Assembly (NCBI GenBank): GCA_017656185.1
Contig: JACDOK010000012.1
Span: 1 to 63,006, forward strand
DNA length: 63,006 bases
Source of the DNA: Peptococcaceae bacterium
GTDB taxonomy: Bacteria > Bacillota > Desulfotomaculia > Desulfotomaculales > JACDOK01
Direction of reading: 5' to 3'
The position numbers were made by a program, and so were the translations under genes. The notes beneath the pieces are model-generated. The model was given only the letters and a program-made list of their open reading frames with translations. It ran no database searches and was not told where the DNA came from. This document shows, piece after piece, positions 54,981 to 63,006 of the stretch; within the stretch, counting starts at the first letter, position 1; each line of letters begins with the position of its first letter.

Positions 54981-55436
54981 ATGAAAAGGTTGTTACGGTT
55001 AATCCGCCGGCAGGCGCGCAACGAAAAAGGTTTCACCCTGATCGAGCTGATGGTCGTCGTGATCATCCTGGGTATCCTGGCGGCTATAGCCGTCCCGCGG
55101 TTTATAGGACAAACGGATACGGCTAAGCAAAAGGCTGCTTTGGCAGAATTGGCGTCCATTAAGACAGCCATCGAGATTTATTATGCCGAGAATAGTACGC
55201 TACCATTTAGTGGTAATCACACACTTACTGATGAATTGACAAACTCTGGAATTGATAATCCAATAGATCCTTGGGGGGGAAGTTATCACTACGATACTAG
55301 TGGTGATAGTTATGTAGTATACTGTCAAGACCCAGATGGCCACTACTATTTCATTAGTGATAACTGTTCTCCTTACGGTCCATATGGGGATGAGCCACAA
55401 CCAGGGGCATCGAGGCCCCCTACTAGTGGGATTTAA
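54981..55436 (+). CDS. Type IV major pilin-like protein
   Basis: A 151-residue prepilin with a long basic leader (residues 1-17), the prepilin peptidase site KG/FTLIE at 17-22, the hydrophobic helix LMVVVIILGILAAIAVP, and a Gly/Tyr/Ser-rich C-terminal domain. Conserved E5 of the mature protein is present. The two cysteines near the C-terminus (VYCQDP and DNCSPYG) could form the usual disulphide loop. As the largest and first pilin of the cluster it is probably the major subunit. Codon use in its C-terminal half is more AT-rich than in neighbours. Confidence 0.9.
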   Translation: MKRLLRLIRRQARNEKGFTLIELMVVVIILGILAAIAVPRFIGQTDTAKQKAALAELASIKTAIEIYYAENSTLPFSGNHTLTDELTNSGIDNPIDPWGGSYHYDTSGDSYVVYCQDPDGHYYFISDNCSPYGPYGDEPQPGASRPPTSGI

Positions 55437-55660
55437 TCTCTTTTAAAAACATCCTTAGTCCATAATTATTATTTAAGAAGGGGTTTTAAAAGGGACCAGA
55501 ATTGAAAGTACGGTTTATGGACTATTTGAATAACTACTAATCTACGGTACGGTATGAAATAGATTCGTGTATTAGTTTCATTTATGTATAGGGTTTTCAA
55601 GATATTGGTCCAAAGGGACAGGGATGAAGGGAAATAATTCAGTGCATTGGTTGGTTTTTT

Positions 55661-56407
55661 ATGCTTGGAATATTAGTATTGCTAGTAGCCGGTTTTTTGA
55701 TAGGCTCCTTCCTCAACGTCTGTATTCACCGGATACCGCGGGGCGGGTCGGTGGTGGTACCCTCGTCCCGCTGCCCCCGGTGCGGGCACCGGCTGGGCGC
55801 CGCCGACCTGGTGCCTGTACTGAGCTGGCTGCTGCTGCGGGGCAGATGCCGTTATTGTGGGGGGGCTGTCAGTTTACGCTACCCGCTGGTGGAACTGCTT
55901 ACCGGATTTGCTTTCGCCCTGGTGTTCTTAAAGACGGGCTTCAACTTAATGTTGCTCAAGTATTTGGTCCTTACTTCACTTCTGATCACGGCATCATTTA
56001 TTGACTTGGAACACTATATTATTCCTAATCAATTGATTGTTTTCGGACTGGGGAGCGGTTTGCTTTTAAGTCCGTTTACCCAACCAGGTATTGTCTCCAG
56101 TCTCATTGGGGCGTTACTCACGGGAGGAGTGCTTCTGCTCCTGGCTGTGGCTAGCCGAGGCGGGATGGGCGGCGGCGACATCAAACTGGCGGCCGTGGTG
56201 GGCCTTTACCTGGGATGGTCCCAGGGGTTACTGGCCCTTTTTTTGGCAGCGGTGATGGCAGGAGCTGCGGGGTTAGTACTGATGGTCCTCCGCATAAAAG
56301 GCCGCAAGGATTACATTGCCTTCGGGCCCGGCATTGCTGCCGGGGCTTTCGTAACGATATTATGGGGAGAATCCATTGTGCAGTGGTACCTGGCAAGCTT
56401 TTGGTAG
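55661..56407 (+). CDS. pilD: Prepilin leader peptidase / N-methyltransferase PilD
   Basis: Integral membrane aspartic protease that cleaves and methylates prepilins. The 248-residue protein has an N-terminal helix with GSFLNVCIHRIPRG, the zinc CPRC and CRYC pairs, and the catalytic aspartates in FIDLEHYIIPN and GGGDIKLA. ATG 55661 lacks a good ribosome site. The preceding 224 bp carry nothing recognisable. Confidence 0.93.
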   Translation: MLGILVLLVAGFLIGSFLNVCIHRIPRGGSVVVPSSRCPRCGHRLGAADLVPVLSWLLLRGRCRYCGGAVSLRYPLVELLTGFAFALVFLKTGFNLMLLKYLVLTSLLITASFIDLEHYIIPNQLIVFGLGSGLLLSPFTQPGIVSSLIGALLTGGVLLLLAVASRGGMGGGDIKLAAVVGLYLGWSQGLLALFLAAVMAGAAGLVLMVLRIKGRKDYIAFGPGIAAGAFVTILWGESIVQWYLASFW

Positions 56408-56440
56408 CGCCTTGGAAATTGATGAGTGAGGTGCGGCAAG

Positions 56441-56914
56441 GTGTCGCAGGCCCGGATAAGAACTGAAGCCGGACTTACCCTGTTGGAAATGGTTATTGTG
56501 ATGCTTATTATGGGCGTACTCCTGGCGGTAGCTGTGCCCAGTATTACCAAAACTACGGCCCGTGCTAATTTGGATACCATAACTCGCCAGTTGATGGCCG
56601 ACATTCGCGAGGCCCGAGAACGTACTATGGCCGAAAAACAGACTTATTTCGTGCGCTTTTATCCCGACGTGGAAAAATACAAGGTTTTTAAAGCCGGTGG
56701 TTCCGACCGGTGGGTGGAGTTCCCGGCCCATATCGACTTAACCAGTACTAATTTTCCTAATCATGAAATGTATTTCAATGTTATTACCGGTGCTCCCAGC
56801 CGGGGCGGATATGTAACAATATGTAACACCCAGACTAGTGAATACCGTTATGTTATTGTTACCCCCGTTACCGGACGAGTAAGGATAGATAACACTCCTC
56901 CCGAGGAGCAATAA
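56441..56914 (+). CDS. Minor prepilin, GspH/FimT-like
   Basis: About 157 residues. The leader ends in EA-G before LTLLEMVIVMLIMGVLLAVAVP, a class III prepilin signal with glutamate at +5. A beta-rich C-terminal half follows. Starts at GTG 56426 or GTG 56441 are both possible; the latter has GAGG about 9 bp upstream. First of four consecutive minor-pilin genes with very small gaps, probably forming the tip complex that primes the pilus. Confidence 0.83.
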   Translation: MSQARIRTEAGLTLLEMVIVMLIMGVLLAVAVPSITKTTARANLDTITRQLMADIREARERTMAEKQTYFVRFYPDVEKYKVFKAGGSDRWVEFPAHIDLTSTNFPNHEMYFNVITGAPSRGGYVTICNTQTSEYRYVIVTPVTGRVRIDNTPPEEQ

Positions 56915-56917
56915 GGT

Positions 56918-57295
56918 ATGAAGTTTATTAGGAAATTTTTTAAGGATGAAACTGGGCTTACTCTTTTAGAGGTCCTAGTGGCTACCGTAATTCTCGGTGT
57001 GGCCGTAGCGGCTATGTTTAATATGTTCGTTGTGGGCAGTCATATAGCCGTTGATGCGCAGGCTGAAACCCAGGCCCTTAACTTGGCGCAGAAGGTGCTG
57101 GAAGAGTATAGGGCCATGCCATATGGAGAGGTGGTATCGACAACCGAACCGCAGAACCTTGCTGTAGACGGTTATATCTATACCGTTGACGTCGTGGAAG
57201 GAGAGAGTTCCAAAACTGTCACCGTGACGGTAAGCTACCCGGTGGGTGGTCGTACCGAAACGTTATCGCTTACCATGGAGCGTGTAAATTGGTGA
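56918..57295 (+). CDS. Minor prepilin, PilV-like
   Basis: A 125-residue prepilin: short basic leader ending KDETG/LTLLEVLVATVILGVAVAAMF, then a compact domain with NLAQKVLEEYRAMPYGEV, a typical PilV/GspI region. It overlaps the next gene by 7 bp. Its role as minor pilin is inferred from order and size. Confidence 0.82.
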   Translation: MKFIRKFFKDETGLTLLEVLVATVILGVAVAAMFNMFVVGSHIAVDAQAETQALNLAQKVLEEYRAMPYGEVVSTTEPQNLAVDGYIYTVDVVEGESSKTVTVTVSYPVGGRTETLSLTMERVNW

Positions 57296-57846
57296 TGTTA
57301 CCCGAATGGCGCACCATATTACACAATCAGCGTGGAGTAACCCTGGTTGAGGCTCTTACTGCTGCCGTCTTGCTTGCAATAGTGCTGGTTGGGGCCTTTG
57401 GGCTTTATGAACAAGGAGTGCGCCATTGGGTGCACACCGAAGCCAATCTGGATGTTCAGGATAACCTGCGTATTGCGATGGATTTTTTAGTGCGGGATAT
57501 CAGACAGGCGCGGGAGATCATATTTCCATCGCCAGAGTCTCCGGTAGATTTCAATAAAGATATAGCAGGAGAGACGGAGAAGGTACTAATTCTCATAGTT
57601 CCTAACGGAGAAGAAGACGTTAAGGTAACTTATCAATGGAAAACTTCAGGAGCAGGCTCGGAAAGATTTGTACTTGATCGCCGGTATGGTGAAGGCAGTC
57701 CCTATAACCGGGTGGCCTATGGCATTACAAGGGTACTGGTGGAGCAGCCAGTACCGGGAGTGGTTGAGATAATGCTGAGCGGGAATACCGGCTATGAAGA
57801 GTTAACCGTACAGACTACGGTGCGGGCTCGGGCGTTATCGGAGTGA
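57289..57846 (+). CDS. Minor prepilin, PilW/GspJ-like
   Basis: A 185-residue prepilin with leader ending NQRG/VTLVEALTAAVLLAIVLVGAF and the PilW/GspJ pattern LRIAMDFLVRDIRQAREI. TTG 57289, GTG 57292 or ATG 57295 could be the start. Between the PilV- and PilX-like genes, the standard order for minor pilins. Confidence 0.8.
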   Translation: MVMLPEWRTILHNQRGVTLVEALTAAVLLAIVLVGAFGLYEQGVRHWVHTEANLDVQDNLRIAMDFLVRDIRQAREIIFPSPESPVDFNKDIAGETEKVLILIVPNGEEDVKVTYQWKTSGAGSERFVLDRRYGEGSPYNRVAYGITRVLVEQPVPGVVEIMLSGNTGYEELTVQTTVRARALSE

Positions 57847-57872
57847 TGTTTCACGTATAGGGAGCGATTTCC

Positions 57873-59084
57873 TTGATGACTCGTTACCTGTTTAAAAAGT
57901 CCGGTCAAGCCCTGTTGGCCGTAGTTATGGTTTTGGCGGTGCTTCTAATTTTGGGGGCGGCAGCGACCACTCTTGCGGCAAGCGGAAAGAAGGCTATTGT
58001 TAGACAGAAGGAAAAAACCCAGGCCTATTATATTGCAGAAGCCGGAGTGGAACGGGCATTCTTAAAAATTAAGCAGGAATATGATTGGTTTACTAGCTTA
58101 CCAATTGAAGAAAACGTTATCTTAAGTGAATTATGTGGGGTGAATTATGCGCAGGGACAAATCGAGGAAGTAATAGTAAAAAAATCTATGGCTGGCATAG
58201 GAACAAAGGCGGAAGTAACCGCGACCGGGAGTTATGGCTTGGCTCGGAAAATACTTAAAGTTAGTATTCGGATTTTTTCTCTTGCTAATCTGTTGAACGG
58301 CATTAGTATACTTCCACCTGAGCCAGTTTTGCTGCAGATAGGTGGTAATATAAACATAGACTGTCCTGACTTGCTTGTAAACGGAAGTTTAGCCCTAAAA
58401 GGGAATAGTTCAGTAACGGGAGATATATATGCTTCAGGTGTTGTAAGCGGACAGGATCAAGTCGAGGGATTAATTTATGAGGATTACTTGCCTTTTCCCT
58501 CATTTCCTGACTTAGATCAAGACTGGTTTAGGGATCACGCGACGGCATTTTTTAATGAAGACATAACTATCGGTGAACCATCAGGTGCGACTGGCGGTCA
58601 AGGCGGAAAACAAGGTGGAAAACAAGATGGAGGACAAGGGGGAGAACAAGTCGATCTAGATATTTCGCAGCTAACCCAAGAAGGTATTTACTTTATCGAT
58701 GGAAATGTTACGATTTCGGGAACATATAATGTCCCGGCTATTATCGTGGCTACGGGCAATATCGAAATTTGTGATGATCTTAAAAGAACAGATAATAATG
58801 GTGATTTTTTACTTACTCTTATTGCTTTTGGTAGTAAGAGTCATACAAACGGGGACGTTTCCGTGAAGAAAGGGAATACCGATGTCGAAGCTTTAATCAT
58901 AAGCTATGGTTGTTTCGATACACACGGAAATAGTTCGTTATATGGCGGGATAGTAGCACAGGGTCTAAATCTAACCGGTGGAGTACAAGTTGCCTGTGAC
59001 CCGAATATTATACGACAAAATCTACCGGAAGAAATTGTATGTTATAACCCCTTAATAAAGATTAAATCCTGGAACGAATTGTAA
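57873..59084 (+). CDS. Large PilX-like pilus-associated protein
   Basis: A 403-residue protein with one N-terminal membrane helix (GQALLAVVMVLAVLLILGAA) but a degenerate peptidase site (SGQALL), as in PilX/GspK relatives. Residues 130-400 form a polymer-forming beta-helix-like region (LLVNGSLALKGNSSVTGDIYASG), interrupted by a Gly/Gln repeat of about 20 residues (GGQGGKQGGKQDGGQGG, near residue 240). The gene is more AT-rich than its neighbours. Its function is uncertain; a surface-exposed tip protein or adhesin is plausible. Confidence 0.7.
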   Translation: MMTRYLFKKSGQALLAVVMVLAVLLILGAAATTLAASGKKAIVRQKEKTQAYYIAEAGVERAFLKIKQEYDWFTSLPIEENVILSELCGVNYAQGQIEEVIVKKSMAGIGTKAEVTATGSYGLARKILKVSIRIFSLANLLNGISILPPEPVLLQIGGNINIDCPDLLVNGSLALKGNSSVTGDIYASGVVSGQDQVEGLIYEDYLPFPSFPDLDQDWFRDHATAFFNEDITIGEPSGATGGQGGKQGGKQDGGQGGEQVDLDISQLTQEGIYFIDGNVTISGTYNVPAIIVATGNIEICDDLKRTDNNGDFLLTLIAFGSKSHTNGDVSVKKGNTDVEALIISYGCFDTHGNSSLYGGIVAQGLNLTGGVQVACDPNIIRQNLPEEIVCYNPLIKIKSWNEL

Positions 59085-59132
59085 TTATTGTAATTATTGG
59101 TTCTAGTGATAGGGTTTGGGGGCAACAATTTG

Positions 59133-60815
59133 ATGAAATGGATGCCAAGCGGTTTAAAACGCCTGCTTTCCAGGAAGGTGGGCACGGTAGCGGCGGTTGA
59201 TATCGGTTCTCATCATATCAAGGCCCTTAAGGTTACGATAGGACCTGACGCACCGCGGGTTATTGGTTCGGCCCGGGCACCGACACCTGCCGGAGCTTTG
59301 GACGATGCTGTCAATGGAGACCTTCTGATTTCGGCGTTGAAGCAGGTGGTTCAGGATGCGGGAGTAACTTCCGAGGTTCCGATTATAACGGCTATAGGTG
59401 GTAATAAGGTTATTACCAGAGATATTTTAATGCCGGTAATGCCCTCCAGGGAATTGGAAGCATCTTTAAAGTGGGAAGCCGAAAGGTTTATACCCCTGCC
59501 GGTTAAGGATTTGATTGTCAAACACGTTAACCTGGGTGAGAAAGATACAAAAGAAGGGCGGCGGCTGCATATTTTGTTAGCAGCCGCACCGAGAAATTTG
59601 GTTTACTCCTATCATACCCTTTTCGAGGCGGCGGGTCTTACTTTAAAGGCCATCGATCTTCAGGCTTTTGCCCTCTGGCGCTGTTTTTGTTTTGGAAAGG
59701 ATATGGCGAGCTGCGCGGGAACGGTGGCCATCGTCAATATTGGTGCTGCGACGACTCAGCTGGTCATTGTCCGTGACGGGGAAATTCAGTTCACCCGCTC
59801 GCTGTTGGGAGGTGGTAATGCCGTTACGGAAACGATAGCTCAAATGCAGGGTATAAATGTCCATAATAACGAAGTAGGGCAGGAAGATGCCGCCGCTACG
59901 TCATCCTTACAGACAGAGCTGGATGAGCAATTCCGTATGCCGTTTTTAGATTTTGTTTTGCAAACCGGATTGGGGGAAATCGCCCGGGATATAAGACGTT
60001 CTATGAAGTGGTATCAAGCTCAGCAGTCTGGGGATAGCGTGGAGAAGGTTATTGTAAGCGGTGGCGGCAGTAAATTTGAGGGGATTCAGAATATTCTTGC
60101 TGAGCAGCTGGAGATTCCAGTGGAAGCGGCGGAAAGCGTGTTGACTTTGCCGGCGGAGGAAGAGGCGTGCGATCCTGCCTTCGATGTCGCCCTGGGCCTG
60201 GCTCTCCGGGAGGTGGACACGACATACAGGGTCAACATCCTTCCTGACGAGCTTGCCAGGGGAGATCAGCCCACCGGCCTGCGGTTACCTTCTCGCCCTG
60301 TGCTGATAGGTTTGGTGAGCGGGGTGCTTTTGCTGGGTGCGTACGGGGCTTTTCTTTCTTCCTGGTTTTCGGCGGGCCAGGAACTCGAGGAGACAAGGGT
60401 ACAGCTGCGGGCTTTAGAACCGACACTACAGAAAGTAGAGGAAGTACGGGCCGCTAAAGAAAAGGCTCAGGCCAGGGTGGATGCCTGGCGCGGTATTATG
60501 AATGAGCGCGCCGTATGGACACCGCTGCTGGATGACCTGCAGTACAGTTTACCCGTTGATATGTGGTTTACCCGGGTGACCATTGGTGAGAGGAAAACGA
60601 TGGCGCAGGGGGAAAAGGAAAGCACCTTTGAGATTCCCGGTGTTTCAATGATAACCATCGAAGGTTCTTCCCTTTCCGTGCCCTCGGTGGGTGTTTTTGT
60701 ACGTAATTTGCAGTTGCTCTCTTATTTTAGCAGTGTGGAAGTGATTGAAATCACCGAAGACAAGGAAGGGTCGTTTTATAATTTTAAGCTTGTTTGCTAC
60801 TTGGGTGGGTCGTAG
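59133..60815 (+). CDS. Fused PilM-PilN pilus assembly protein
   Basis: Residues 1-380 are PilM, an actin-like ATP-binding protein (AAVDIGSHHIKALKV, then WEAERFIPL, then GGGSKFEGIQNIL). Residues 385-560 are PilN, with one membrane helix (PVLIGLVSGVLLLGAYGAF), a coiled coil and a periplasmic-type domain. In most species these are separate genes; PilM binds the cytoplasmic tail of PilN, so the fusion locks that contact. TTG 59097 is possible, but ATG 59133 gives a normal N-terminus with GGGGG upstream. Confidence 0.85.
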   Translation: MKWMPSGLKRLLSRKVGTVAAVDIGSHHIKALKVTIGPDAPRVIGSARAPTPAGALDDAVNGDLLISALKQVVQDAGVTSEVPIITAIGGNKVITRDILMPVMPSRELEASLKWEAERFIPLPVKDLIVKHVNLGEKDTKEGRRLHILLAAAPRNLVYSYHTLFEAAGLTLKAIDLQAFALWRCFCFGKDMASCAGTVAIVNIGAATTQLVIVRDGEIQFTRSLLGGGNAVTETIAQMQGINVHNNEVGQEDAAATSSLQTELDEQFRMPFLDFVLQTGLGEIARDIRRSMKWYQAQQSGDSVEKVIVSGGGSKFEGIQNILAEQLEIPVEAAESVLTLPAEEEACDPAFDVALGLALREVDTTYRVNILPDELARGDQPTGLRLPSRPVLIGLVSGVLLLGAYGAFLSSWFSAGQELEETRVQLRALEPTLQKVEEVRAAKEKAQARVDAWRGIMNERAVWTPLLDDLQYSLPVDMWFTRVTIGERKTMAQGEKESTFEIPGVSMITIEGSSLSVPSVGVFVRNLQLLSYFSSVEVIEITEDKEGSFYNFKLVCYLGGS

Positions 60816-60818
60816 ACC

Positions 60819-61544
60819 ATGTGGAATAATTTGAGCACGCGCGAAAAAAGGTTGTTGGGATTACTGGCGGTACTACTGGTTTGTGTCGGCCTGTACTGGT
60901 TTGTTTTCAAGCCCCAGTGGCAGGCCTGCAGCCGCCTGCGTAGTGAACTCGAGCTGGCCAGGAAGCAGTTGAAAGCCGCGCGCAATACTTGTGCGGCGCT
61001 GGATCGGGAAACCAAGGCTCTGCACAAGGCGGAAGCGGAACTGGCTGACCTGCGGGCTTTCTTCTATACGGACCTTCAAGACGGCGGTACGGTGTTTGAC
61101 TTTGGTTTGAAAGCCCTGGAAAAGAACGTTGTTATCACAAAATTCAAGCCGTTTGCTGTGATTGATCGCGAGACGCATTTGGTGCTGCCGATCGAACTGG
61201 GCGTACGTGGTGCGTACCCTGCTGTTGCGGCCTATCTGGATTTGTTGGAGCACCTTTTCTGCCTATCGGAAATACGGTTTTTAGACATCGAAGCCGAAAA
61301 AGAGGATGCTTTACCTACCGGAGATGTGCAGGCCGAGGCACTGCTTTTGCTGTACTCCGAGCCTTCCCCGGAGGGACGTCTGATGCTTGAAGAAATGTCG
61401 CGGTGGGACGTTGGCCGCTTTAATGCTTTTGCTCGCCCTGCAAGTACTGCCGCTTTGCTGCCGGGTAAAACAGCACCCCGGAACAATTACCGGTCTGGGA
61501 ACGCATCCGGCGTATCTGAACCTGATTTTGGCTATGTAAAATAG
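60819..61544 (+). CDS. Pilus assembly protein PilO-like
   Basis: A 241-residue protein with one N-terminal membrane helix (LLGLLAVLLVCVGLYWFVF), a coiled coil (residues 40-75) and a ferredoxin-like domain (YPAVAAYLDLLEHLFCLSEI), as in PilO. It begins 3 bp after pilMN, so the two are co-translated. The C-terminal 40 residues look disordered. Part of the alignment complex linking PilM to the outer envelope. Confidence 0.85.
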   Translation: MWNNLSTREKRLLGLLAVLLVCVGLYWFVFKPQWQACSRLRSELELARKQLKAARNTCAALDRETKALHKAEAELADLRAFFYTDLQDGGTVFDFGLKALEKNVVITKFKPFAVIDRETHLVLPIELGVRGAYPAVAAYLDLLEHLFCLSEIRFLDIEAEKEDALPTGDVQAEALLLLYSEPSPEGRLMLEEMSRWDVGRFNAFARPASTAALLPGKTAPRNNYRSGNASGVSEPDFGYVK

Positions 61545-61602
61545 CAGTTTTGTATTAGCAGCGCACTTTTGCGGTAAACTGGTGCTAGACACTGAAGATG
61601 GG

Positions 61603-63006
61603 ATGGTGGTTAAACTGGTTGACAGGGAGTTACTGAAAGAAGTGCTGGCTCTGGCTCTGCAGCGCGGTGGCGATTTTGCCGACATATTTGTGGAAAGAAG
61701 ACAGGTGACCGGCATTGGCTGTGAGGATGGTAAAATCGAGCGGGTGAACTCGGGCCTTGATACCGGGGCAGGGATCAGGGTTTTGGCCGGGGATGCTACG
61801 GCGTACGCCTATACCAACGAACTTAGCCGGGAAGGGCTCTTGCGGGCCGCCGAAGTGGCAGCGCGTGCCGTTAATAGTGGACAACAACAAACTATCCGAG
61901 ACTTGACAAAGACTCAGGCGCAGGTACGGTTTGATATCAAGAAACTACCCGGTGACATACCTGCCGAGGAAAAGGTAGCGCTCGTGCAGAGGGCTGACCG
62001 GGCGGCACGGGATGTGAACCGTGATGCCATCAAGCAGGTTATTGCCGGTTATGGCGATATCGTGCAGGATGTAATTATTGCGAACAGCGAGGGTGTCTAC
62101 GTTGAGGACCGGCGGGTACGAAGCCGCTTTGTAGTCAACGCGGTTGCCGCTGCGAATGGCGTAATGCAGACGGGATACGAAGCCATTGGTGGGGCCAAAG
62201 GCTTTGAATTGTTCGACCAATATGACCCGGAAGATGCTGCTGTCAAAGCGGCCCAAAGGGCGACGGCCATGTTGAAGGCGCAGCCTGCCCCGTCAGGGCG
62301 AATGCCTGTTGTTCTTGCCTCCGAGGCGGGTGGGACGATGGTTCACGAGGCTTGCGGTCACGGGCTTGAGGCCGACCTGGTTCAAAAAGAAATCTCGGTA
62401 TATGCCGGGAAGCGGGGACAAGAGGTCGCTGATGAAAGTGTCACCGTCATTGATGACGCGACTATGGACGGCAAATACGGGTCCTACTCCTTTGATGACG
62501 AGGGTCAACCCGCACATTCCGTAACGCTTATTGAAAAAGGGGTGTTAAAGGACTACCTGTACGATTACCTCACGGCGCGGAGAGAAAACCGGCGTTCTAA
62601 CGGGCACGGCCGCCGGGAGTCCTATCAGCATAAACCTATTCCCCGTATGGGTAATACCTATATTGCGCCGGGTAAGTTCGATCCGGAAAAGGTTATTAAA
62701 GAAGCCAAAGAGGGCCTGCTGGTGCGTAAAATGGGGGGCGGCCAGGTCAATACCACCACTGGCGATTTCGTGTTCGAGGTGGCCGAAGGTTATCTGATTG
62801 AGGACGGGGATATTGGACCTTTGGTACGGGGAGCCACTTTAACGGGCAACGGTCCGGAGGTTCTGCGCAAAGTTTCTATGTTGGGCAAAGATCTTGGCTT
62901 TACCATCGGGACCTGTGGCAAGGATGGGCAGGGTGTGCCGGTAAGTGACGCGCAGCCAACGATGTTGCTAGGACAACGCCCGGAAGACTCCCCGATAATT
63001 GTCGGC
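61603..63006 (+). CDS. tldD: TldD/PmbA family metalloprotease, 3' end missing
   Basis: TldD type: an N-terminal segment ELLKEVLALALQRGGDFADIF, the metal-binding motif VHEACGHGLEAD (HExxxH), and GNTYIAPG plus TTTGDFVFEVAEG near the visible end. TldD-TldE complexes process unfolded peptides and peptide toxins. ATG 61603 or GTG 61606 starts it; the window ends inside the gene after about 468 codons, so roughly the last few residues are missing. It lies 59 bp after pilO. Confidence 0.9.
   Translation, partial: MVVKLVDRELLKEVLALALQRGGDFADIFVERRQVTGIGCEDGKIERVNSGLDTGAGIRVLAGDATAYAYTNELSREGLLRAAEVAARAVNSGQQQTIRDLTKTQAQVRFDIKKLPGDIPAEEKVALVQRADRAARDVNRDAIKQVIAGYGDIVQDVIIANSEGVYVEDRRVRSRFVVNAVAAANGVMQTGYEAIGGAKGFELFDQYDPEDAAVKAAQRATAMLKAQPAPSGRMPVVLASEAGGTMVHEACGHGLEADLVQKEISVYAGKRGQEVADESVTVIDDATMDGKYGSYSFDDEGQPAHSVTLIEKGVLKDYLYDYLTARRENRRSNGHGRRESYQHKPIPRMGNTYIAPGKFDPEKVIKEAKEGLLVRKMGGGQVNTTTGDFVFEVAEGYLIEDGDIGPLVRGATLTGNGPEVLRKVSMLGKDLGFTIGTCGKDGQGVPVSDAQPTMLLGQRPEDSPIIVG

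Noticed and set aside
54853-55660. Search for a cyclic-di-GMP riboswitch in the gaps around the pilin gene
   Set aside because: No recognisable GEMM core or other riboswitch motif was found by eye in 54853-54980 or 55437-55660.

Overview
The window comes from a spore-forming, anaerobic low-GC Gram-positive bacterium of the class Clostridia, most like the Peptococcaceae/Desulfotomaculum/Thermincola group. The grounds are a pro-sigma-K gene and a YteA-like DksA protein (spore formers), the tgt-yajC-secDF and mobAB-yqeG-aroEC-aroKB gene orders, the siroheme-dependent (Ahb) haem route, and a Gram-positive type IV pilus cluster. GC content is moderate and TTG/GTG starts are frequent. No rRNA, tRNA or CRISPR array was seen. 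Both ends cut into running DNA; the last gene (tldD) is incomplete.

Layout. 1-6.5 kb: nadE, a YebC/PmpR regulator, ruvCAB, queH, a DUF2905 protein, an odd repeat-like gene pair and queA. 7.1-13.2 kb: tgt, yajC, an HD-domain hydrolase, secD, secF, an ACT-domain protein and its UPF0210 partner. 13.5-16.7 kb: a geranylgeranyl-reductase-type flavoprotein, a DUF5665 membrane protein, a DksA/YteA zinc-finger protein and a polyprenyl diphosphate synthase. 16.7-26.5 kb: a compact haem operon (sirC, hemA, hemC, cobA-hemD fusion, ahbC, hemB, ahbD, ahbA, ahbB, hemL). It encodes the route from glutamyl-tRNA through uroporphyrinogen III and siroheme to haem; a separate iron chelatase is not seen. 26.7-35.5 kb: hsp20, a Nudix hydrolase, a lone minC, galT-glgA, small membrane proteins, a 2-dehydropantoate reductase, an NadR-like ATPase and an endonuclease/phosphatase-family protein.

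35.5-45.2 kb holds the most unusual structure. The sporulation sigma factor gene sigK is split into a 3' part (35498-35881) and a 5' part (44833-45176), both on the minus strand. Between them lie two head-to-tail copies of a 4478-bp element, each with a large serine recombinase (SpoIVCA type). This is a skin-like sigK intervening element present as a tandem dimer. A 5-bp core (TCGTT on the plus strand) sits at both outer ends and at the internal junction. Precise excision of all 8956 bp would restore a 240-residue pro-sigma-K with its processing region. Each copy also carries an NSS-family sodium symporter with a MetS-like 33-residue subunit, an apparently frameshifted ferredoxin/zinc-ribbon gene, and several very small genes.

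45.3-50.7 kb: a mobA-mobB fusion, a YqeG-type phosphatase and shikimate genes aroE, aroC, aroK, aroB. 50.7-61.5 kb: a type IV pilus cluster (pilB, pilT, pilC, major pilin, pilD, four minor-pilin-like genes, a pilM-pilN fusion and pilO), followed by tldD. Long non-coding gaps at 6.5-7.1, 13.2-13.5 and 31.1-31.5 kb hold related, degenerate interspersed repeats.
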